Shown: piece after piece, positions 60,233-64,000 of the stretch
How the letters are laid out: each line of letters begins with the position of its first letter
Numbering within the stretch: the first letter of the stretch is position 1
From: Bosea sp. F3-2
GTDB lineage: Bacteria; Pseudomonadota; Alphaproteobacteria; Rhizobiales; Beijerinckiaceae
Assembly (NCBI RefSeq): GCF_008253865.1
Contig: NZ_CP042331.1
Span: 2,604,001-2,668,000 of the forward strand
Direction of reading: 5' to 3'
DNA: 64,000 bases
Position numbers and translations under genes: made by a program
Notes under the pieces: model-generated
Told to the model about the DNA's origin: nothing
The model's database searches: none
Seen by the model: only the letters and a program-made list of their open reading frames with translations

Positions 60233-60607
60233 ATGGCCGGTTCTGAACCCACCCCTCCCTCCCCCTACGCCACGGGGCTGGCCGGGCGTTGCCCACGCTG
60301 CGGCGAGGGCGCGCTGTTCGACGGCTTCCTCAAGCTGAAGCCGCGCTGCAGCGCCTGCGGGCTGGACTATAAATTCGCCGACTCGGCCGACGGGCCGGCC
60401 GTCTTCATCATGCTGATCGCCGGCTTCATCGTTCTGGGCGCGGCGCTCTATGTCGAGATCGCCTATGAGCCGCCGATCTGGCTGCACCTGCTGATGTGGC
60501 TGCCGCTGACACTGGTCATCTGCCTTGCGCTGCTCAGGCCGATGAAGGGGCTGGCGGTCGCGCTGCAATACGCCAACAAGGCCGAGGAAGGCAGGCGGGC
60601 GAAGTGA
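60233..60607 (+). CDS. DUF983 family membrane protein
   Basis: 124 aa. Two CXXC pairs in CPRCGEGALFDGFLKLKPRCSACGLDYKF form a probable zinc ribbon, followed by two membrane helices (about 57-78 and 86-105). DUF983 genes regularly sit between ctaE and surf1, which suggests a role in oxidase assembly. Overlaps surf1 by 4 bases (GTGA). Confidence 0.9.
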   Translation: MAGSEPTPPSPYATGLAGRCPRCGEGALFDGFLKLKPRCSACGLDYKFADSADGPAVFIMLIAGFIVLGAALYVEIAYEPPIWLHLLMWLPLTLVICLALLRPMKGLAVALQYANKAEEGRRAK

Positions 60608-61368
60608 CCGCGCAGACCGCGCTCAAACGCAAACCTGGGCTGATCCTCCCGACGATCCTTACGATCGTCGGCACGGTGATCCTCTGTATCCTTGGAACCT
60701 GGCAGCTCCAGCGCATGCAGGAGAAGCGCGCCTATATCGGGCGCCTGGAGGCGCAGGCCGCCGGAGCCCCCGTTCCGATGCCGCCCAGCGCCGAATGGGC
60801 GAAGCTCGACGCAGCGGCGCTCGACCTCACCCGCGTCGCCGCCAAGGGCAGCTATGTCGATGGGCCGGTCGCCGGCGTCCGCACCACGATCGCTGCCGGC
60901 CCGCCCGGCTCGCGGCAGCTCTCCGGCTTCGGCCGCTGGGTGTTCCAGGGCTTCAGGCTCGAGGATGGCGGCATCATCCTGGTCAATCGCGGCTTCGTAC
61001 CGGAGAGCCGCATGGGCCAGATCGGGCCGGCGAGCGGCGCCGACACGGTCACGGGCTTCCTGCGGGCGCCCGAGACCCGCAACAGCTTCACGCCGGAAGA
61101 CCTGCCGGCGATCCGCGAATTCTACAACCGCGATCCCGCGGCGATCGCCGCCTCGCTCGGCCTGCCACCGGCGCCGTTCTATCTGGAAGCAGAGCGCGAG
61201 GGCGACGGGATGAAGCCACCGGCGGGCGTCGATGTGCGCGAGCTCATCGAGCGCATTCCCGACAATCACCTGCAATACGCCCTGACCTGGTTCGGGCTCG
61301 CACTGACGCTGCTCAGCGTCTTCGCGGCCTATGTCTGGCAGGCGCGGAAAGGTTCCGCACCGGCCTGA
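60604..61368 (+). CDS. SURF1 family protein
   Basis: 254 aa. An assembly factor for haem a insertion into cytochrome oxidase. Two membrane helices (about 15-33 and 222-242) flank a periplasmic domain with RWVFQGF, ILVNRGFVP and the closing IPDNHLQYALTWFGLA typical of SURF1. The GTG at 60604 overlaps the DUF983 stop codon. Confidence 0.95.
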   Translation: MTAQTALKRKPGLILPTILTIVGTVILCILGTWQLQRMQEKRAYIGRLEAQAAGAPVPMPPSAEWAKLDAAALDLTRVAAKGSYVDGPVAGVRTTIAAGPPGSRQLSGFGRWVFQGFRLEDGGIILVNRGFVPESRMGQIGPASGADTVTGFLRAPETRNSFTPEDLPAIREFYNRDPAAIAASLGLPPAPFYLEAEREGDGMKPPAGVDVRELIERIPDNHLQYALTWFGLALTLLSVFAAYVWQARKGSAPA

Positions 61369-61439
61369 TGTCGCTGAGGTTTTGCCGAAACCGCCGGACC
61401 GGCCTATAGCATCAGGCGAAGATCACCGAGGCCAAGATC

Positions 61440-62855
61440 GTGCTGCATGTCTCCACCCGGGGTGAAGCCCCGGCGCTCAGCTTTTCCGATGCGCTCCTGA
61501 CCGGGCTCGCCCGTGACGGCGGGCTCTATCTGCCACAAAGCTGGCCCGCGCTCACGACGACGGAGATCGCCGGTTTCGCCGGGAAACCCTATACGGCCGT
61601 GGCCGAGCGCGTGCTCGGCACATTGAGCGACGGCGACATCGAGAGCGGCGCGCTCTCCGGCATGATCCACCAGGCCTATGCCGGCTTCCGCCATCCGGCC
61701 GTCTGCCCGCTGACGCAGATTGGCGACAACCTTTTCGTGCTGGAGCTCTTCCACGGCCCGACGCTCGCCTTCAAGGACGTGGCGATGCAGCTGCTCGGCC
61801 GGCTGATGGACCATGTGCTCAGCCAGCGCGGCCAGCGCGCCACCATCGTCGGTGCGACGTCCGGCGACACCGGCGGCGCCGCGATCGACGCCTTCAAGGG
61901 GCTGAAGAGCGTCGATGTCTTCATCCTCTACCCGCAGGGCCGCGTCTCCGACGTGCAGCGCCGGCAGATGACGACGGTCGATGCGCCGAACGTCCACGCC
62001 ATCGCGATCGAAGGCACCTTCGACGACTGCCAGAACCTCGTGAAGGCGATGTTCAACCATCATGCCTTCCGCGACGAGATCGGGCTGTCGGGCGTGAATT
62101 CGATCAACTGGGCGCGCATCGCCGCGCAGGTCGTCTACTACTTCACCTCGGCCGTCTCGCTCGGCGGGCCGGGGCGCAAGGTCACCTTCACCGTCCCGAC
62201 CGGCAATTTCGGCGACATCCTCGCTGGCTGGGTCGCCAAGCAGATGGGCCTGCCGATCGAACGGCTGATCATCGCGACCAACAGCAACGACATCCTGGCG
62301 CGGACCCTCGAAACCGGCGTCTACGAGATGCGCGGCGTCGCGGCAACGACCTCGCCCTCGATGGACATCCAGATCTCCTCGAATTTCGAGCGGCTGCTGT
62401 TCGAGGCGCATGGCCGCGACGGCGGCGCCGTGCGCCGGCTGATGCAGTCGCTGCAGCAGTCCGGCCGCTTCGAGATCGCGGGTGAACCGCTTCAGCGCAT
62501 CCGCGGCGAATTCGATGCCGCCTCGCAGAACGAGGAACAGGTCGCCGCCGAGATCAAGAAGGGCTGGAGCGAGGCCGGCTATCTGCTCGACCCGCATACT
62601 GCGATCGGCGTCGGCGCCGCACGGCAGGCGCTCAAGCGCGATCCGGCGACGCCGATGATCGTGCTCGGCACCGCCCATCCCGCCAAATTCCCGGCCGCCG
62701 TGAAGGCTGCGAGCGGCGTCGCGCCGGAGCTGCCCGCCCATCTCGCCGACCTGATGGAGCGCAAGGAGCGGCTGACGCTGCTGCCGAACGATCTCGGCAA
62801 GGTCGAAAGCTTCGTGCGCGAGCATGCGCGCGCCGTCCGCGGAGCGGCAGCGTGA
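61440..62855 (+). CDS. thrC: Threonine synthase
   Basis: 471 aa, PLP enzyme making threonine from O-phosphohomoserine. It starts (GTG)LHVSTRGEAP, the usual ThrC start. The PLP lysine is Lys112 in GPTLAFKDVAMQ, and the phosphate loop is TSGDTGGAAIDAF. It is 71 bases after surf1. It overlaps the next gene by 4 bases (GTGA). Confidence 0.96.
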   Translation: MLHVSTRGEAPALSFSDALLTGLARDGGLYLPQSWPALTTTEIAGFAGKPYTAVAERVLGTLSDGDIESGALSGMIHQAYAGFRHPAVCPLTQIGDNLFVLELFHGPTLAFKDVAMQLLGRLMDHVLSQRGQRATIVGATSGDTGGAAIDAFKGLKSVDVFILYPQGRVSDVQRRQMTTVDAPNVHAIAIEGTFDDCQNLVKAMFNHHAFRDEIGLSGVNSINWARIAAQVVYYFTSAVSLGGPGRKVTFTVPTGNFGDILAGWVAKQMGLPIERLIIATNSNDILARTLETGVYEMRGVAATTSPSMDIQISSNFERLLFEAHGRDGGAVRRLMQSLQQSGRFEIAGEPLQRIRGEFDAASQNEEQVAAEIKKGWSEAGYLLDPHTAIGVGAARQALKRDPATPMIVLGTAHPAKFPAAVKAASGVAPELPAHLADLMERKERLTLLPNDLGKVESFVREHARAVRGAAA

Positions 62856-64000
62856 GCACCACTACTCCGGTCGAGGCCATCGAGCTCGCCGCGCCCGCGC
62901 GGCCTGAAGGCGCCCATGACCCCGACGTCGCGCTGACCGCCCTGCCCTCGGGCCTGCGCATCGTCTCGCAGCGCATGGACCATGCCGCTACCGTGTCGCT
63001 CGGCATCTGGATCGGCGCGGGCTCGCGCGACGAGCTGCCGCATGAGCACGGCCTCGCCCATCTGCTCGAGCACATGGCGTTCAAGGGCACGGCGCGGCGC
63101 AACGCCCGCCAGATCGCCGAGGAGATCGAGGGCGTCGGCGGCGATCTCAATGCCGCGACCAGCGTCGAATACACCTGTTACACCGCCCGCGTTCTCGGCA
63201 CCGATCTCGCGCTTGCCGTCGACATCCTCGCCGACATCATCACCTCGCCCGCCCTCACCGAGGAGGAGCTGAAGCGCGAGAAGGGCGTGATCCTGCAGGA
63301 GATCTCCGCCGTTCAGGACACGCCCGACGACCTCGTCTATGACCGCTTCCTGCAGGCGGCCTTCCCCGACCAGCCGATCGGCCGGCCGATCCTCGGCACG
63401 GCCAAGACGGTGCAGAGCTTCACGCCCGAGGCGATCCAGGCCTATCTGGCCCGCAACTACCATGCCGGCAACATGGTGCTCGCCGCCTCCGGCGCCGTCA
63501 GCCATGACGAGCTGGTCGCGCTCGCTCGCGAGCATCTGTCGAAGCTACCTGCGCGCCCCGCCAAGATGCCGGAGCGCGAGCCTGGTAAATATCGCGGCGG
63601 CGAGGCGCGCATCGGCAGCGACGAGGAGCAGGTGCATCTCGTGCTCGGCCTGCCCGGCAAGCCCTTCACCGGCGGCGCGCATTATCCCCTGCAGATCTTC
63701 GCTTCGGTGCTGGGCGGCGGGCTGTCTTCGCGGCTGTTCCAGGAGGTGCGCGAGCAGCGCGGCCTGGCCTATGCGATCGATGCCTTCCACTGGCCCTTCT
63801 CCGATTGCGGCGTCTTCGGCATCGGCGCCGGCACCGCGCCGGAAGATGCAAACGAGCTGATCGAGGTCGCGCTCGCCTGCCTGCGCCAGGCGGCGGAGGA
63901 TGTCAGCGAGATCGAAGTGGCGCGGGCCCGCGCGCAGATGAAGGTCGGGCTGCTCGCCTCGCTCGAAAGCCCCGGCGGCAAGCTGGAGCAGATGGCACGG
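62852..64000 (+). CDS. M16 family (processing-type) zinc peptidase, 3'-truncated by window edge
   Basis: At least 383 residues to the window end, still in frame. The zinc motif is inverted HXXEH, here His70-Glu73-His74 in HLLEHMAFKG, with the distal glutamate expected in the KREKGVILQEISAVQD helix. It resembles mitochondrial processing peptidase beta and the bacterial PqqL/YmxG-like M16B enzymes. GTG start at 62852 within the thrC stop (GTGA). The missing part should hold the second, catalytically silent half-domain. thrC followed by an M16B peptidase is a common alphaproteobacterial order. Confidence 0.9.
   Translation, partial: MSTTTPVEAIELAAPARPEGAHDPDVALTALPSGLRIVSQRMDHAATVSLGIWIGAGSRDELPHEHGLAHLLEHMAFKGTARRNARQIAEEIEGVGGDLNAATSVEYTCYTARVLGTDLALAVDILADIITSPALTEEELKREKGVILQEISAVQDTPDDLVYDRFLQAAFPDQPIGRPILGTAKTVQSFTPEAIQAYLARNYHAGNMVLAASGAVSHDELVALAREHLSKLPARPAKMPEREPGKYRGGEARIGSDEEQVHLVLGLPGKPFTGGAHYPLQIFASVLGGGLSSRLFQEVREQRGLAYAIDAFHWPFSDCGVFGIGAGTAPEDANELIEVALACLRQAAEDVSEIEVARARAQMKVGLLASLESPGGKLEQMAR

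Overview
The window is GC-rich chromosomal DNA (AT-rich sequence is confined to short promoter-like stretches) from an alphaproteobacterium, most probably of the order Hyphomicrobiales. The evidence is the aa3 oxidase order coxB-ctaD-ctaB-small CoxF-like-ctaG-ctaE-DUF983-surf1-thrC-M16 peptidase, an atpI-atpB-atpE-atpF'-atpF operon with duplicated b subunits, a CcrM-type methyltransferase, DUF1236 and DUF6455 proteins, the two-gene glycine decarboxylase, and a GTTC-N7-GTTC LexA-type box. A Bosea-like genus fits my impression of the gene content, but this is not proven. I see no phage, plasmid, CRISPR array, rRNA or tRNA. Almost everything is core metabolism; the accessory signal is mostly small repeats and small secreted proteins.

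Layout. 1-4.8 kb: the C-terminal part of a membrane diguanylate cyclase, the Mg2+ transporter mgtE (minus), a glutathione S-transferase and an EamA exporter. 4.9-9 kb: a LysR regulator translationally coupled to a TctB-TctA-TctC tripartite transporter. 9.2-10.2 kb: two secreted DUF1236 proteins. 10.3-13.7 kb (minus): upp, a URC4/Urg3 protein and a URC1-type GTP-cyclohydrolase-II-like protein, together a predicted URC uracil-catabolism cluster. 13.7-17.3 kb: a 53-aa membrane protein and glyQ-glyS (minus). 17.5-18.7 kb: three paralogous small secreted Tyr/Arg/Pro-rich proteins. 18.8-24.2 kb: a tRNA-type N6-methyltransferase, DUF2007, a 367-bp MITE-like element, a polyprenyl diphosphate synthase, ispE and a TPR protein. 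24.4-30 kb: a 36-aa lipoprotein, ETF-ubiquinone oxidoreductase, uracil-DNA glycosylase and a cyanide-insensitive-type cydAB. 30-38.2 kb: a zinc peptidase, an acetyltransferase, a degenerate glycosyltransferase, a radical SAM protein behind a LexA-like box, rnhB, ccrM, a cytosolic papain-like peptidase with a peptidoglycan-binding domain, mutY and a DUF6455 protein. 38.4-43.2 kb: dciA-like, a DsbA-like protein and smc. 43.8-46.4 kb: the ATP synthase Fo operon. 46.8-53.1 kb (minus): an L,D-transpeptidase and the glycine cleavage operon gcvT-gcvH-gcvPA-gcvPB behind a tandem glycine riboswitch. 53.4-54.5 kb (minus): a lipoprotein and an IalB-like protein. 54.8-64 kb: the aa3 cytochrome oxidase operon, thrC and the start of an M16 peptidase.

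How it works together. Respiration dominates: ETF-QO feeds quinone, cydAB and aa3 oxidase consume electrons, and Fo forms the proton channel of ATP synthase; weak FNR/FixK-like boxes precede both oxidases. Genome maintenance is a second theme (UDG, MutY, RNase HII, CcrM, SMC, DciA-like). Many gene borders carry palindromic repeats belonging to a few recurring families, one of them inside the gcv operon.

The most unusual items are the URC cluster, the LexA-like box in front of the SplB-related radical SAM gene, the MITE-like element with an internal 104-bp tandem duplication, the oppositely oriented 105-bp repeats that abut two genes, and the leaderless papain-like peptidase.
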